The notes: a model not told the origin generated them from the letters alone. A stretch of DNA of 64,000 nucleotides from Cornus controversa (GCA_026545225.1 CM048846.1:18216501-18280500); one strand, 5' to 3'; shown: positions 34,372 to 47,636, counted from the stretch's first letter. Numbers and translations: made by a program.

Positions 34372-35527
34372 TATATATACAGTTTCAGAGGTGAAATGTT
34401 TTCTGGATCCAAAGGGGGAAGAGAAGAGGAAGAACTTTGCCTTACGTATTTCTAGGTAGCACCATATATCATTCAACGTCCTCTTTGAAATTCGTCCTCC
34501 CAAACCTAAATGTGCAAGGCTAGGGTTAGGGTTCGTGCGTCTACTCTCTCTCTCTATATATCTCACATGAATGTAATACTCTTTTAGGGCATACTATATA
34601 CATATATTCTATTATATGTATATAGCAAATTTTTATTATATATAAAGCTTGGGCCTAATTAAAATAAGCCTAACCCTGAAATAAAGCCCTACCAATAAAA
34701 CAACCCAACAGCATATATATATATATATATATATACAGCCCATAAACGTAAATAAAATAACAAGGTATTCATATACAATTTTTAATATTTCTAACATGGA
34801 ATTATAGCTTGTTGATCACAAGTAGTAGTCTTTTCAGTCCGTCATCACTGCCTGTGATGGCACCATCAGCCTCATCCCCAGTGGTCAATCATCAAACTCT
34901 TGCAAAAACGTTCCTGAAACGAGCTTCCAAGTAATGATACCGCCTTCATAGCCTATATAAAGGACCATATGCACTTCCATGTGCCTCAATATGCCAGATC
35001 ATCGCAGCTCCACCACCTCACTTTCATGCGCCTCTACTAATAATCACACGTTTACATGCACCATAATGTGCTGAATATTCACAGCTCCGCCACTGCGCTT
35101 CCATGCGCCTCCAATAATAATCACGCACATCTTTGTGCATCAATTTACATCAGGGTGAAAACCTATCTATATCATGGGTGAAAACCCATCTACTGAACAT
35201 GGTCGAAAATAATAGATCGACATACACTAGGACTAGATAGTTTATAACACTCACCTACCACCTTTTTTGTATAGCCTCACTTACCACATTCAATCTATAG
35301 CTTCAAATAGCCTATATAAAGGACCATATGTACTATTCATTTATCAATTCAATATATAATTTCTAATATTTCTAACATAATAGATGTTGAGTAATCCAAT
35401 GGTAAAAGTGGGGATCAGAGAACATCTAGATATCGATGGAGCTCCTTTACTATCTCTCTACATCTTCAGGATATAACTTCCAAACTCAAGTTGGTATACA
35501 CTCTACCACCTTAAGTTTGAGAGGGGA
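34372..35527 (+). mobile_element. degenerate small LTR-element sequences
   Basis: An LTR-like end ...ATTTCTAACA at 34796 is followed by a decayed primer-binding site and by a stretch (about 34830-34905) similar to the internal start of the elements at 19578 and 26165. A partial LTR (about 35220-35377) and its internal spacer (35378-35527) form the first, incomplete unit of the following tandem array. A TA microsatellite lies near 34713. Confidence 0.5.
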
Positions 35528-36512
35528 TGTTAATGTGTGTTATTCATATTTTTAATATGTTATATTTATCTAGACACACACTAGGACTAGATATGTTTCT
35601 TGTACTACACTCACCTACCACCTTCTTTGTATAGCCTCACCAACCACCTTCCTTCTATAGCTTCACATAGCTTATATAAAGGACCATATCTACTATTCAT
35701 TTACCAATTCAATTCAATATACAATATCCAATATTTCTAACATAATAGATGTTGAGTGATCCAATGGTGAAAGTGGGGATTAGAGAAGATCTAGACACCG
35801 ATGGAGCACCTTTTCTATCTCTCCACGTCTTTAGGATTTAATTTCCAAACTCTAGTTGGTATCTACTCTACCACCTTAAGTTTGAGGGGGATGTTAATGT
35901 ATGTTCTTTATATTTTTCACATATTATATTTACTTAGACATACACTAGGACTAGATACGTTTCTTATTCTACACTAACCTACCACATTTCTTGTATAGTC
36001 TTACCTGTCATCTTCTTTCTATAGCTTCATCTAGCCTATATAAAGGACTATATGAACTATTTTTTTATCAATTCAATTCAATATACGATTTCCAATATTT
36101 TTAACATAATAGATATTGAGTAATCCAATGGTAAATGTGGGGATCAGAGAAGATCTAGACGTCGATGGAATACCTTTTCTATCTCTCCACGTCTTTAGGA
36201 TTTAATTTTCAAACTCAAGTTGGTATCTACTTTACCACCTTAAGTTTGAGCGGGGTGTTAATGTGTGTTATTTATATATTTCATATGTTATATTTACCTA
36301 GACATACACTAGGACTAGATATGTTTCTTGTCCTACAGTAACCTACCACCTTCCTTCTATAGATACATCTAGCCTATATAAAGGATCATATATATTGTTC
36401 ATTTATCAATTCAATTCAACATACAATTTTTAATATTTTTAACATAATAGATATTGAGGGATCCAATAGTAAAGGTGGGGATAAAAGAAGATCTAGATGC
36501 CGATAGAGTTAA
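35528..36512 (+). repeat. tandem array of LTR plus short internal units (TRIM concatemer)
   Basis: Units start at 35528, 35892 and 36256 (period 364 bases), each with TGTTAATGT...TAACA. Each LTR is about 215 bases (35528-35742, 35892-36106, and 36256-36444 with a deletion). The spacers are about 149 bases, begin TAATAGAT.TTGAG and end in a polypurine tract such as AGTTTGAGGGGGA. No coding sequence is present. With the partial unit before it, there are four LTRs in a row sharing internal spacers. Confidence 0.8.
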
Positions 36513-36848
36513 TCAAGGTGGAAGTGGATCACCATCTTTTTGTATTAGCCAACAGAACTCACATCAGTTGTACGTGAAGCGTGGAGCCAAATGAGGATGA
36601 TTTGTTAAGGAGTTTTTTTCCTGAAATAATGTTTATATTGTTTTGTACTGGCACAACCAAGTTCTGGTCATGGCATCTTAAAAAATGTAAACTGAGAAAT
36701 TAAGGAAAGAAAAATAAGTTTTATTTTAAGCATAACAACATGCTTATGATTTTATCCAAATCTATGAAAATTTTATGGAGAACTGGAGATTTTTGCTTTT
36801 CAATTTCATCAACTTTTCATTAGCATGACAATTAGATAGTCATAGTTG
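36513..36848. other. non-coding stretch, nothing recognised
   Basis: AT-rich sequence without exon or repeat features that I can support. Its last five bases (AGTTG) are the left target duplication of the next element. Confidence 0.4.
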
Positions 36849-38278
36849 TGTTAGGAATTGTGGCTTATATTCTCATTATAATTAGGTTTCTATTTTAGAG
36901 TTGTATTAATTTATTTGGTAATTTTTTGTTAGGCACGTCTTGGGTTTCAAGTAAATTGTAATCCTTGTGTAACAAGGAATGGGTTTGGAGACTCTATAAA
37001 TAGAGGTAGGATTAAAGGAAAAAGGTAGAAAGATCGAGGGGGGAAAGATATAAAGGGTTGGTGAGTAGTGTGAGGAGATGAGATAATATGTGTAATTTCA
37101 GGGGAAGATGCCAAAAGAAAGAGTGTGTGTGGTATACATGTTTTTTGCATATTATATATTCTCTCCTTAATTATAGTGAAATCTTTCTTTCCATAGACGT
37201 AGTCATAGAGATTGGTGAACCATGTAAAATATTGTGTTGTGCGTGAATGTGTTTGATTGTTATCTCTATATAAGCTTGTATGATTGTGACGTAATGATCT
37301 ATTATACTGAACGAATGTGGATTAATTCTCAACAAGTGATATCAGAGCGAATGGTAGATCAGAGCCTATGGTTGGTCCTGAAGATCAGAATTAAATATTG
37401 GTGGTATGTTAGAGTAGAAGGTTAATCGTGAAAAGTTATTGAGATATAATCAGAGTTTATGAAGACATGAGGATGATGATAATGTGAAGTTATGTGGAAC
37501 AAGTCTTGGGATAAGCCGGAGGATGCTAGTTTTCAAGATAGAGCAAGATGATGGTATGAAGAAGAGAGATTTTTTGTTTTTGGTCTAGAAAAGTAGTAAG
37601 GGGTTTTTGTTCCATTTTAGCCCAAAAATAAGTAACCAGAGAAGATTGATTGATTAATGGGTTGCTATGCATAAGCACTTGAACACTAGTGGGGATGATG
37701 AGATGCGGTTTAGTTCAAGGTGGATGAATCTTCATTCGAGGTGGACCTATGGAAGAGTACGTTGATGGAAGTTGAGCGAAGGTGGAGATTGTTGGGAATT
37801 GTGGCTCATATTCCTATTATAATTAGGTTTTTATATTTTAGAGTTGTGGTTTTTTGCTGTGCGTCTTGGGCTTCAAATAAATTGTAATTCTTGTGTAACA
37901 AGAAATGAGTTTGAAAACTTTATAAATAAAGGTAGGGTTAAAGGAAAAAGGTAGAGAGAGAGGAAAGATGTAAGGGGTTGGTGAGTGGTGTGAGGAGAGG
38001 AGATAATATATGTAATTCCAGGAAAAGATGCCAAGAAAAAGAGTGTGCACCTATGGTAGACATGGTTTCAACGTATTGTATATTAGCTTCTCAATTATAG
38101 TGAAATTTCTTTTTCCATGGACGTACCTCTCGAGTTGGGTGAACCATATAAAATATTGTGTTGTGCGTAGATTTGTTTGATTGTTATCTCCATATATGCT
38201 TGTATAATTGTGATATGATGATATATATGTTTCCATTGTGCTGAACGAAGGGGAATTAATTTCTAACAAGTTGATCAA
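36849..38278 (+). mobile_element. 1.43-kb non-autonomous LTR element
   Basis: The LTRs at 36849-37334 (486 bp) and 37790-38278 (489 bp) begin TGTTRGGAATTGTGGC and end AACA. A primer-binding-like site TGATATCAGAGC lies at 37337-37348 and a polypurine tract AAGGTGGAGAT before the 3' LTR. The target duplication is AGTTG (36844-36848 and 38279-38283). The 455-bp internal region has no coding capacity. A related internal fragment occurs at about 53363-53655 and an LTR fragment at 23655-23925. Confidence 0.88.
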
Positions 38279-39607
38279 CCTACAAGAATTTTCTAGCAAC
38301 CAATCATCTTGTATTGGAATGAAGAGGAAAGGTCAACTATCAATTTGTGATTGTCCAAATTAATGAAGATTTTGAACTATGGACCAATTACATCTATTTT
38401 TTTAATATATATATTAATTCTATTTTTCAACACAGTAATTTTTTAGCATATTAAATATGATGGAAAACTGGAAACTTAGTTGACTTAATATGTTTAAAAC
38501 AAATTTAATTATGTTAAAAGAAACCTAAAGCATGGTGCGGTGTACAATGCTGATTCTGGAGCAGTCATCTCCCAAAACTTTAAATATTCAGCATAAGATA
38601 TATTTTCCCTTTTTTTCCAATTAATTGAATTTATTGAGAAAGGAGTAGATTATATGACGAGGCTAAATACAAATGCTCAACTAGAGTTACAACTGAAATA
38701 ACCAAGCACTGGAGGCCATGAAAGGCAAAAACACAACTAAAAGCACAAACCTATATCCTTTATAAATATGTAATAGAGTTACATCCATATATCCTTTATA
38801 CTAATGACATGTAGTGATATTGAGATTGATATTGTCTGAGTATCTCCATTATAAATGCATTTTTCATTGGAGTGAGCCAAATTTAGTTGTTCCTATTTGG
38901 AAAATTGATTCAACGGACCCAACTACATTTATGGATGATATTTCTATTAGAACCGAATGTTGAAAAATTTGGGTCAAGGATGTATATGAAACTGATGACC
39001 TTGTATAGGGCAAACAAAAATTACTTTTACCTTCAAGGAGCTAAGGGATGATCAGTTGCATGGCCTGCCAAGTTTGTTATAAGAACTTACTCTCAAAGGT
39101 AATTTTTTTAATATTATATGTGTGGATTTATACATTTATAAATGGATATAAATATATTTTTATGTGCAAGAGTTTAAACTTTACAGCTTCATCTCCTTTG
39201 TTTTTTTCTTTCCCCTACCTCTTTAAAGTGTTAATTTTTTCGTTAATGTGATACAATTAAATGTTGTAACTTGTTTTATTTTCTATTTTTTTAGTAGAAT
39301 GTGATTGAAGAACTGATTTTTACCGTCAAGACTTTGTATGGATGAGTGGGTACTAATATATGTTCAAAATTGACGGTTATACTATTATTTAATTTGCAAG
39401 AGATGATTGTTTTTTCTTTTTTTTTTAAAAAATTATGGTTTGGTGTTTCTTTCTTGTTGACTTTATTATATCGGATGGATGAGAATTTCTTTGACATTCT
39501 TTGTGACTTTAAATATTTTGAAATAGATGTGGTCCAAGAGTTAATGTTTTTGTTTTAATGAAAAAGTAATACATTTTGTTATATATTCTCCTTAACATAT
39601 ATATAAG
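38279..39607. other. non-coding stretch left of the Athila element
   Basis: No gene is recognised. A possible exon edge (CTCTCAAAG|GTAATTT near 39100) cannot be tied to a family. Because the right flank of the Athila element is CACTA-like, part of this stretch may be the other side of that transposon, but no CACTA terminus is visible. The last five bases, ATAAG, are the target duplication. Confidence 0.4.
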
Positions 39608-39794
39608 TGATAAGTGTTCAATTCTATGCATTTGAACCCTCTTTATTGCATACGTTAGTTCCGTTTTTGCGTTTACCGAGATATGTTTACGGTATTTTTG
39701 TATTTTTGATGTATTGCAGGTATTGGAGTAAATGGAGCAAAGTTGGAAGTTTTCTGCAGTCAAGAGATGAAATCAGAAACTGTTGCCAAGGCAT

Positions 39795-39982
39795 TTCGAT
39801 CAATCGAGATGTGGATTTCGATCAATCGAAATTTCGATTGATCGAAATCTCATTTCGATTGATCGAAATCTCGATCAATCGAGATGTGGATTTCGATCAA
39901 TCGAAATTTCGATTGATCGAAATCTCATTTCGATTGATCGAAATCTCGATCAATCGAAATGCAATTTCGATCAATCGAAATG
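39795..39982. promoter_or_regulatory. TTTCGAT(T/C)(G/A)ATCGAAA palindrome array in the LTR
   Basis: About nine copies of the 16-base palindrome or its half sites are packed into 190 bases, upstream of the LTR TATA region. The array recurs at 47195-47600, upstream of the 3' ORF, and in the 3' LTR at 51485-51600. I infer a DNA-binding-protein array or structured enhancer. Confidence 0.65.
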
Positions 39983-40104
39983 CTGCAGAGCCCACTTGGC
40001 CACTTGCTCACCTGCTCTCCCACTTGCAACAAAATCCCCCTTTTTGCACGACTTAAGGGGATTGTCTGACTTGAACAAGACTTTTGGGGGTCTTCTTGAT
40101 ACAA

Positions 40105-40130
40105 GAGATATATATAATGATATATATATA
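40105..40130 (+). promoter_or_regulatory. LTR TATA region
   Basis: GATATATATAATGATATATATATATAT lies about 125 bases downstream of the palindrome array and upstream of a CA-rich leader. It is the likely promoter of the genomic RNA. Confidence 0.5.
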
Positions 40131-41108
40131 TATGGTGGGCCCAAAGGAGCCAAAAAGCATACAAAAAGCACCAAAAGCCACATATCTCACATCTCTCAAC
40201 ACATACAAATCAGAGGAAGAAGAGAGAGACCTTCGGGAGAGGAAGAGGAAGGGCTGAACCAGACCAAGAAGCTTCATTCTCTTCATCAATGGAAGGGTGC
40301 AAGGCAACCATGAGCAACTAACTCTTCTACTAGGGTGTTGGTTTCAACCCCTAGCCATGTAAACTTGTTCATCTTTGTAGCTCTTGGGACTTGTAATTAA
40401 ATGTTGATTATTTAGCCTAGTGATTATGTACACAAATACATTTCTTTTATATATTCATTTGATATGGAATTTATTCTTGTCTTAGAGTAGGTTTTGTCAC
40501 TTGAATGCACAACATTTTCATATTCCACAAGAAGTGCAAATGATGGCTAGATAATGGTGTTTAAATGAATGTGTGATGCTAGTTTGTATAGACCATGCCA
40601 AGACAAGGTAGTTTGGATGCATGTAGTGTTCACTTAGAGAGTAGAGTAAGTAGGTAGTTAGTTAGGTTGAAGAGCTATGCTTGTTGAAGATGGATTATGA
40701 TAGGTTAGCACACACATTGATCTTTTGATATGTCATTGAGGTCACAAGCCTAATGACATTGTTAGGCATTTAATTAATGAATCCCTTGCTTGCTACACTT
40801 ATGAACATGTGAATGGCTAGGGGTGGAAACCAACCCTAGTTCTCTCTCCCAACTTTACTCTTTAATTTTATTGTCATTTCCTTTATGCAATAGCTTTAAA
40901 CACAAAACCAAAAACCTGTTTTGTTTGAATTAAAGTAGAATTAATCTTTCTCTATGACAATTAACGACTAGTCCTCGTGGGATCGATACCCTCTATATAG
41001 AACCTTATCTGCAAAGATTCGTGCTCTTGCGAGTGGTTAAATTATATTTTGATAAAAAGGGCAAAATTAAGCTTGCAATATAATTTAGTTCCGACCACAT
41101 CAAAATTT

Positions 41109-41125
41109 TGGCGCCGTTGCCGGGG
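41109..41125 (+). other. primer-binding site, tRNA-Asp type
   Basis: TGGCGCCGTTGCCGGGG starts six bases after the LTR end and is complementary to the 3' end of plant tRNA-Asp, as established for Athila elements. Confidence 0.9.
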
Positions 41126-41389
41126 ACTACGGTTTAATTGTCGCCATTGGAAGATTAAATCTGGTTTAATTCTTAGGCTAGAAATTCTTTCATTCTTTTT
41201 GTATATATCTTGTTCTTATATCTTAAACTTCTTGATTTTAGGTATACCACATTGCGGGCATCTAAAAGAATTCAAATTGGAACCCTTTGTGAGTATAACT
41301 TCAAAAACTGGTGGTTTGAGTTCATTCACATTCTTTTGTATATATTTTTGTTACTTTTGTGTATAGAGGTGTTGTTCAATTGATAATGC

Positions 41390-44300
41390 ATGCTAGGTAG
41401 ACGGTCATTGTCACTTCCTTTGCTTCCTTGTAATAGTGAACTTGAACGAACACTTAGACGACGTAGAGGAACCTCTAGGGACCCTATTTTGCCTAGGACT
41501 GAAAACATGGATCCAAATGAGAGACAACCTCCCGGTCTACCTCCTTTTAATCATGAACAACCGCCTCCACCACCACCTCCTCAAGGAGAGTTGCTTATGG
41601 ACTTTTACCTTCCGACTACATTTGAAGTACCTTCGTGTATTCAATTTCCGGATGTAGCGGCAAATCAATTTGAAATAAAGTCCTCCACCCTCAACCTTCT
41701 TAACAGCTTTCACGGTCTTCCTAATGAGGATCCATACCGGCACTTAGATTACTTCTTTTCCGTGTGTTCCACCATTCGTGTACCACACTTTACGGAGGAT
41801 GATCTAAAGCTACGTATGTTTCCATTTTCCCTAAAAGATAAGGCTAGAAGTTGGTTCAATTCCCTAGAACCCAACTCAATCCATTCTTGGGCGGAAATGC
41901 AAATAGAGTTCTTAAAAAAATACTTCCCAATGGGTAAGACAAGTGATATTCGGCGAGCAATCACCGGATTCACCCAAATTGACCAAGAACAATTCCATGA
42001 GACGTGGGAGAGGTTAAAAGATCTCTTAAAATCTTGTCCGCATCATGCTGTCCCAAAATGGCAGCTAGTGCAAAGTTTTTATGATGGGGTGAGTGAGCAA
42101 CATAGACAAATGATAGACTCCGCGTGTGGGGGTGGGTATCTTTTGAAAAGCCCCGATGAGGCATGGAAACTTTTTCAAACCCTAAGCAACAATTCAGCTC
42201 AACGCTCCTCCACTAGGAAAGGGAAGGCCACCCAACCTTGTAGAGGAGTGCATGAGATTTCACGGGTAGATGAGGTAGCCATGCAAGTAGAAGCCTTATC
42301 CCGAAAAATGGATTTAATCATGAAAAATGGGCTGCCTACTCCTAACCAATCTGTCCAAAATCAGGAGGGATGTTCGTTTTGCTATAGCACTTCGCATTTT
42401 GTGTGAGATTGCCCTATTGCCGGGCAATCTCCCGATTATGCTCAAGAGCAAGCGAATGCCTTGTACGCTAAACAAATGAATGATCCATATTCGAACACGT
42501 ACAATCCTGGTTACAAGAATCATCCGGCTTTTTCATGGAAGAATCAAGAATCAAGTCCCCCTTTCCAAGGGCAAAATTCTTTTAATCCCCAATCTCAACA
42601 GCCGCATTATAGGCCAAACCCTCAACCTTACAATCAAAGATCTAATTACCAACAACCACCACCTCCTCCGAGAAGCCAAAGCTTTGAAGATCGAGTGATA
42701 AGCAATCTTGAGGCCAACACCCGCTTATTGCAAACTCATTCTCAATCAATCTCTAAGCTAGAAGCCAATGCTCAATCTATGGCTAGGTTAGAAGCTCAAA
42801 TCGGGCAACTAGCTAATGCCTTAAATAGAAGGGAGGAAGGTAAGTTGCCAAGTCAACCGGTGGCGAATCCCAAGGGTGTGCATATGATTGAAGATCCATC
42901 ATCTTCAACTTGTAATGCTCCTCCAGAGCAAGTTTAATCAATCACAACCTTGAGGAGTGGAAAAATCATTAACTCCAAGGTAGGGGAGGAAGAGAGAAAG
43001 GAATTTCAAGAGCAACCTAAAAATCCAAAAGAATCCCAATTAAATCCAAAATTGTTGCCGTTAAATCCAAATTTGCAAAATACCCCTTCAAATCCAAAAG
43101 GAAAGGCAAGTGAAGTTATGTCACCATCGATTCCAAATCTTGACACCTCTTATGAACCTCCGGTTCCTTTTCCTCAACAATTGAAGGAACCTTCTCATTT
43201 CGGGAAGCAAGGAGAGAAAATCCAAGACATGATGGAGATCTTCAAATAAGTAAAGATCAATCTCCCTCTCCTTGATGCTATTCGACAAATTCCCTCTTAT
43301 GCGAAATTCTTGAAGGACTTATGCACTCAAAAGCGCAAATCTAGGAATAATGTTCCTAAGAAAGTCCTCTTAACTGAGCACATAAGCTCCATTTTCCAAC
43401 ACCAAGCCCCTCCTAAATTCAAAGATCCGGGTGCTCCGACCATTTCGTGCACTATCGGAAATCAATCTTTTGAAAAAGCACTTCTTGACCTAGGGGCTAG
43501 TGTCAATTTGCTTCCATTCTCAGTTTACCAACAACTAGGTTTGGGGGAACTCAAGCATACCACGGTTGTGTTGCAACTTGCCGACCGTTCGGTGAAGCAA
43601 CCACGTGGCATCATTGAGGATGTCATCATTCAAGTGGACAAATTCTATTTTCTGGTGGACTTCATAGTCCTTGACACGGAACCGGTCCAAAATCCGAATC
43701 ATCATATTCCTATCATTCTAGGTCGTCCATTCTTGGCCACGGCAAACGCTTGCGTTAATTGCCGTACTGGAGTGATGGACATCTCTTTTGGGAATATGAA
43801 AGTCCGCTTGAACATCTTCAATGCTTCCCACCACACACCCGACGATGAAAGTGAGTGCTTTTGTGTCGATGTAGTGGACGACCTTGTTCAAGAAGCACTT
43901 CCTTCTATTCTTTCCACGGACCCCTTAGAGGCATGCCTAAATCATTTTAACCATGACGATTTTGACATTAAGCAATCCATATGTGAAGTCAATTCCATGC
44001 TCGATGTTAATACTGTCATGGATTTGCCTAAGTGGAGAGTTCCGAGAGAACCCTTGCCCCCTTTGTCCAAAACTCCCCAAACTCCTTCTTTAATTTCCCC
44101 ACCACAACTTGAGCTCAAGCCTCTTCCAGCTACACTCAAGTATGTTTTCTTGGGCGCAAATGAGACCCTTCCAGTCATTATTGCTTCCAATCTCACAAAT
44201 GCTCAAGAATTGGAACTCATAAAGGTGCTCAAAGAGCACAAAGAAGCAATAGGATGGAGTGTGATAGATCTTAAGGGAATAGACCCTTCTGTTTGTATGC

Positions 44301-47023
44301 ATCGCATACACTTGGAAGAGGATGCAAAGACCTCAAGGGAGGCACAACGTCGATTAAATCCAAATATGAAGGACGTTGTCCTGAAGGAGGTGGTGAAGTT
44401 ACTAGATGCGGGGATCATATACCCCATCTCTAATAGCAAGTGGGTTAGTCCCACTCAAGTGGTTCCAAAGAAGTCTGGTATTACGGTGCAACCTAATGAT
44501 AAGGGTGAATTAGTTCCCCAACGCACCACCACAGGATGGAGAGTGTGCATTGATTATAGGAAATTAAATTCAGCCACTCGGAAAGATCACTTCCCCCTCC
44601 CATTCATTGATCAAATATTGGAGAGATTGGCCGGGCAAAGCTTTTATTGCTTTTTGGATGGATATTCCGGCTATAATCAGGTTGCTATAGACCCGAGGGA
44701 CCAAGAGAAAACCACCTTTACATGTCCCTTCGGCACATTTGCTTATAGACGCATGCCCTTTGGGTTGTGCAATGCACCGGCAACTTTTCAACGGTGTATG
44801 ATGTCTATCTTCTCGGACATGGTGGAAAAATTCTTAGAAGTGTTCATGGATGATTTTTCCGTTTTTGGACCTTCATATGAATCATGCCTCCAAAATCTAG
44901 CTTGTGTTCTCAAAAGATGTCAAGAAACCAACCTAATTCTTAGTTGGGAAAAGAGTCACTTTATGGTTCAAGAGGGTATTGTCCTAGGGCATATTGTGTC
45001 TAAGCGAGGAATAGAGGTTGATAAAGCCAAGGTTGAGCTCATTTCCAAACTTCCTCCACCATCCACGGTGAGAGAGATTCGTTCATTCCTTGGGCATGCG
45101 GGCTTTTATCGCCGTTTCATCAAAGACTTTAGCAAGATTTCTCAGCCTTTGTGTCGCCTTCTTGAAAAAGAGTCTTGCTTTACCTTTGATGAAGCGTGCC
45201 TTGACGCTTTTGAAAAACTCCGCGCCATGCTTACAACCGCTCCAGTTCTAATCCCTCCAAACTGGACTCTCCCATTTGAGATTATGTGTGATGCATCCGA
45301 CTATGCCATGGGTGCGGTCTTGGGGCAACGAGTAGACAAACTGCCACATGTCATCTATTACGCAAGTAAAACCCTTTCCGAAGCTCAAATCAATTATACC
45401 ACAACGGAAAAGGAATTGCTTGCGGTAGTATTTGCATTAGACAAATTTCGAGCTTATTTATTAGGTTCAAAGGTCATTGTCTATTCGGACCATGCTGCCC
45501 TCCGGCATCTTTTGACGAAAAAGGACACCAAGCCTAGGTTGATCCGCTGGATACTCTTGTTGCAAGAGTTCAATTTTGAGATTAGAGACAAAAAGGGAAC
45601 TGAAAATGTGGTAGCTGACCACCTTTCTAGAATTCTTGTTGAATCCCTCCATAATTCCATTCCAGTTTGTGAATCCTTCCCGGATGAACAACTCTTTGTC
45701 ATCTCTCAAGAAAGTATCCCTTGGTATGCGGATGTGGTTAATTATTTGGCAACCGGTAAAATACCATCTTCTTGGACCAAACAAGAGAAGGATCATTTTC
45801 TCTCCCAATCACGATCATATTATTGGGACGATCCTCAATTGTTCAAATACTGCCTCGATCAAATAATTCGTAAGTGTGTACCCAACAGTGAATTCCAAAG
45901 CATTCTTAAATTTTGTCATACACTCGCTTGTGGGGGACACTTTAGTGCTAAGAAAACCGCAGCAAAAATTCTTCAATGCGGATTTTTCTGGCCGACACTT
46001 CATCAGGATGCATATTCATTCTGCCGCTCGTGTGAGCGATGTCAGCGCCTCGGCGCGATGTCTCAGAAGGACATGATGCCTCTTAACCCTATTCTTGTCA
46101 TTGAAATATTTGATGTGTGGGGCATTGACTTCATGGGACCATTTCCACCCTCTACTGGTCATGAGTACATACTTGTGGCGGTGGACTACGTATCTAAGTG
46201 GATAGAGGCCGTTGCTACCAAAACCAACGATCACGCAGTCGTGGTTAAATTCATACAAGCTAACATTTTTAGCCGGTTTGGTACGCCTCGGGCCATCATC
46301 AGTGACGGAGGTAAGCATTTCTGTAACCGGTTCCTTCGAACCTTGCTTCTCAAATACTCCGTCACACACAAAGTAGCCACCCCCTACCATCCTCAAACTA
46401 GTGGCCAAGTAGAAGTATCCAATAGGGAGATTAAGAACATTCTTCAGAAAACTGTTCGGCCTGACCGGAAGGATTGGTCATTGCGACTAAACGACGCATT
46501 ATGGGCATACCGAACCGCATATAAAACTCCTATTGGAATGTCACCTTATCGGTTAGTTTATGGCAAGGCGTGCCATCTTCCGGTTGAATTGGAGCATAAA
46601 GCTATGTGGGCCACCAAGACCTTCAATTTTGACATGAAAAAGGCCGGCTCTAATCGAAAGCTTCAATTAAATGAATTGGAAGAATTGCGACATGACGCGT
46701 ATGAGAATGCGAAAATCTATAAGGCAAGGTCCAAAGCCTTTCATGATCGTAATATTCGAGTCAAAACATTTTCGCCGGGCCAAAAAGTTTGGTTGTACAA
46801 CTCGCGCCTCCATTTGTTTCCCGGAAAACTTCGCTCCCGTTGGGATGGACCATTTTTGGTTAATTCCGTCGCCCCCCACGGAGCGGTGGAATTGAAGGAC
46901 TTGAAAGATGGCTCGATGTTCAAAGTAAACGGGCAGCGCTTAAAAGTGTGCGTGGATGACCAAGTCACCACCGAATACGTGGATGTCGTCACTTTGACGG
47001 ATCCCGTGTATTTTGACTCGTGA
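41390..47023 (+). pseudogene. Athila gag-pol polyprotein, one frame with three stop codons
   Basis: The frame runs from ATG 41390 to the stop at 47023 with no indels. It is cut by TGA at 42404-42406, TAA at 42935-42937 and TAA at 43247-43249. The gag part has the Athila capsid region (SSTLNLLNSFHGL, RSWFNSLEP, HETWERLKDLL). The first stop lies inside the single CCHC knuckle (CSFCYSTSH...), between its His and last Cys. In the last open piece (from 43310) I see protease DLGAS (residue about 60), reverse transcriptase with FMDD (513-516), RNase [11 protein letters not shown] (about 659), and an integrase HHCC finger (about 870-915). The integrase catalytic residues D940, D999 and E1035 have DD35E spacing. 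The pol domains themselves look intact; expression would need readthrough or help in trans. Confidence 0.93.
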
Positions 47024-47194
47024 GCCGATCCGGACGTCGCGCCATAGACGTGTAAGGTGGCGACGCCATGGTCGCTATCAAGCTTCCATGGTGTCCCTTT
47101 AATCCAAAGTAGGTTTGTATCTAAGCAATGTAGTATCTAATTCCCCAATATCCAAGTCTCTGAAGCATATTTTAAACTGACTGTTTTTGAGCAT
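47024..47194 (+). other. short spacer after pol
   Basis: Non-coding sequence between the pol stop and the internal palindrome array. Nothing is recognised. Confidence 0.4.
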
Positions 47195-47600
47195 TTCGAT
47201 TGATCGAAACCAAGATTTTGATCAATCGAAAATTTCGATTGATCGAAATTTTGGTTTCGATTGATCGAAATTTTGGTTTCGATTGATCAAAAAATTGCAG
47301 AGATTTGCCAAGTCCAAAGTCCCGAGAGGTGATATTCTTCGATTGCACTTCGATAGGTCTTTGATCGATCGAAACTTTCGATTGATCGAAATGGGATTTC
47401 GATTGATCGAACTAAAAGTTCGATTGCATCAATTAAATGTTCGATTGATCGAAGTAAAAATGTGATTTAGGGAAGGAATGTTCGATTGATCGAAGAGACA
47501 ATCTCGATCCATCGAAGTTAGTTTCGATTGATCGAAGCAAGATTTCGATCAATCGAAATTTCGATTGATCGAAATGCACATTTTGATCAATCGAAATGCA
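47195..47600. promoter_or_regulatory. internal TTTCGATTGATCGAAA palindrome array upstream of ORF3
   Basis: About fifteen perfect or one-mismatch palindromes of the LTR type (for example TTTCGATTGATCGAAA near 47196, 47241 and 47398) are spread over 400 bases. They are followed by a G-box CACGTG (47612-47617) and a TATA-like CTATTTAAA (47628-47636). This looks like a second promoter module for ORF3. Its function is inferred from composition and position. Confidence 0.6.
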
Positions 47601-47627
47601 CTCGGAGCCTGCACGTGAGCCGAAAAT

Positions 47628-47636
47628 CTATTTAAA
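47628..47636 (+). promoter_or_regulatory. TATA-like box of the presumed ORF3 promoter
   Basis: CTATTTAAA lies just after the palindrome array and a CACGTG box. A CT-rich leader (CTTCTTCTCTCCCTCTG) follows, as expected near a plant transcription start. Confidence 0.45.

Larger units (their letters stand above)
39608..41102 (+). repeat. 5' LTR of the Athila-type element
   Basis: 1495 bases. It contains an array of TTTCGATTGATCGAAA palindromes (39795-39982), a TATATATA-rich promoter region (about 40105-40130) and the end ...CCGACCACATCA. It is 73 bases longer than the 3' LTR because the palindrome array has one extra unit. Confidence 0.95.

Noticed and set aside
39783-40313. Repetitive open frames with SIDRN/DQS repeats in the Athila LTRs
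   Set aside because: They are translations of the palindromic TTTCGATTGATCGAAA array in several frames and differ between the two LTRs; no sign of a real protein.
45467-46408. Minus-strand frames opposite pol
   Set aside because: They lie wholly within the conserved reverse transcriptase, RNase H and integrase coding region on the plus strand.
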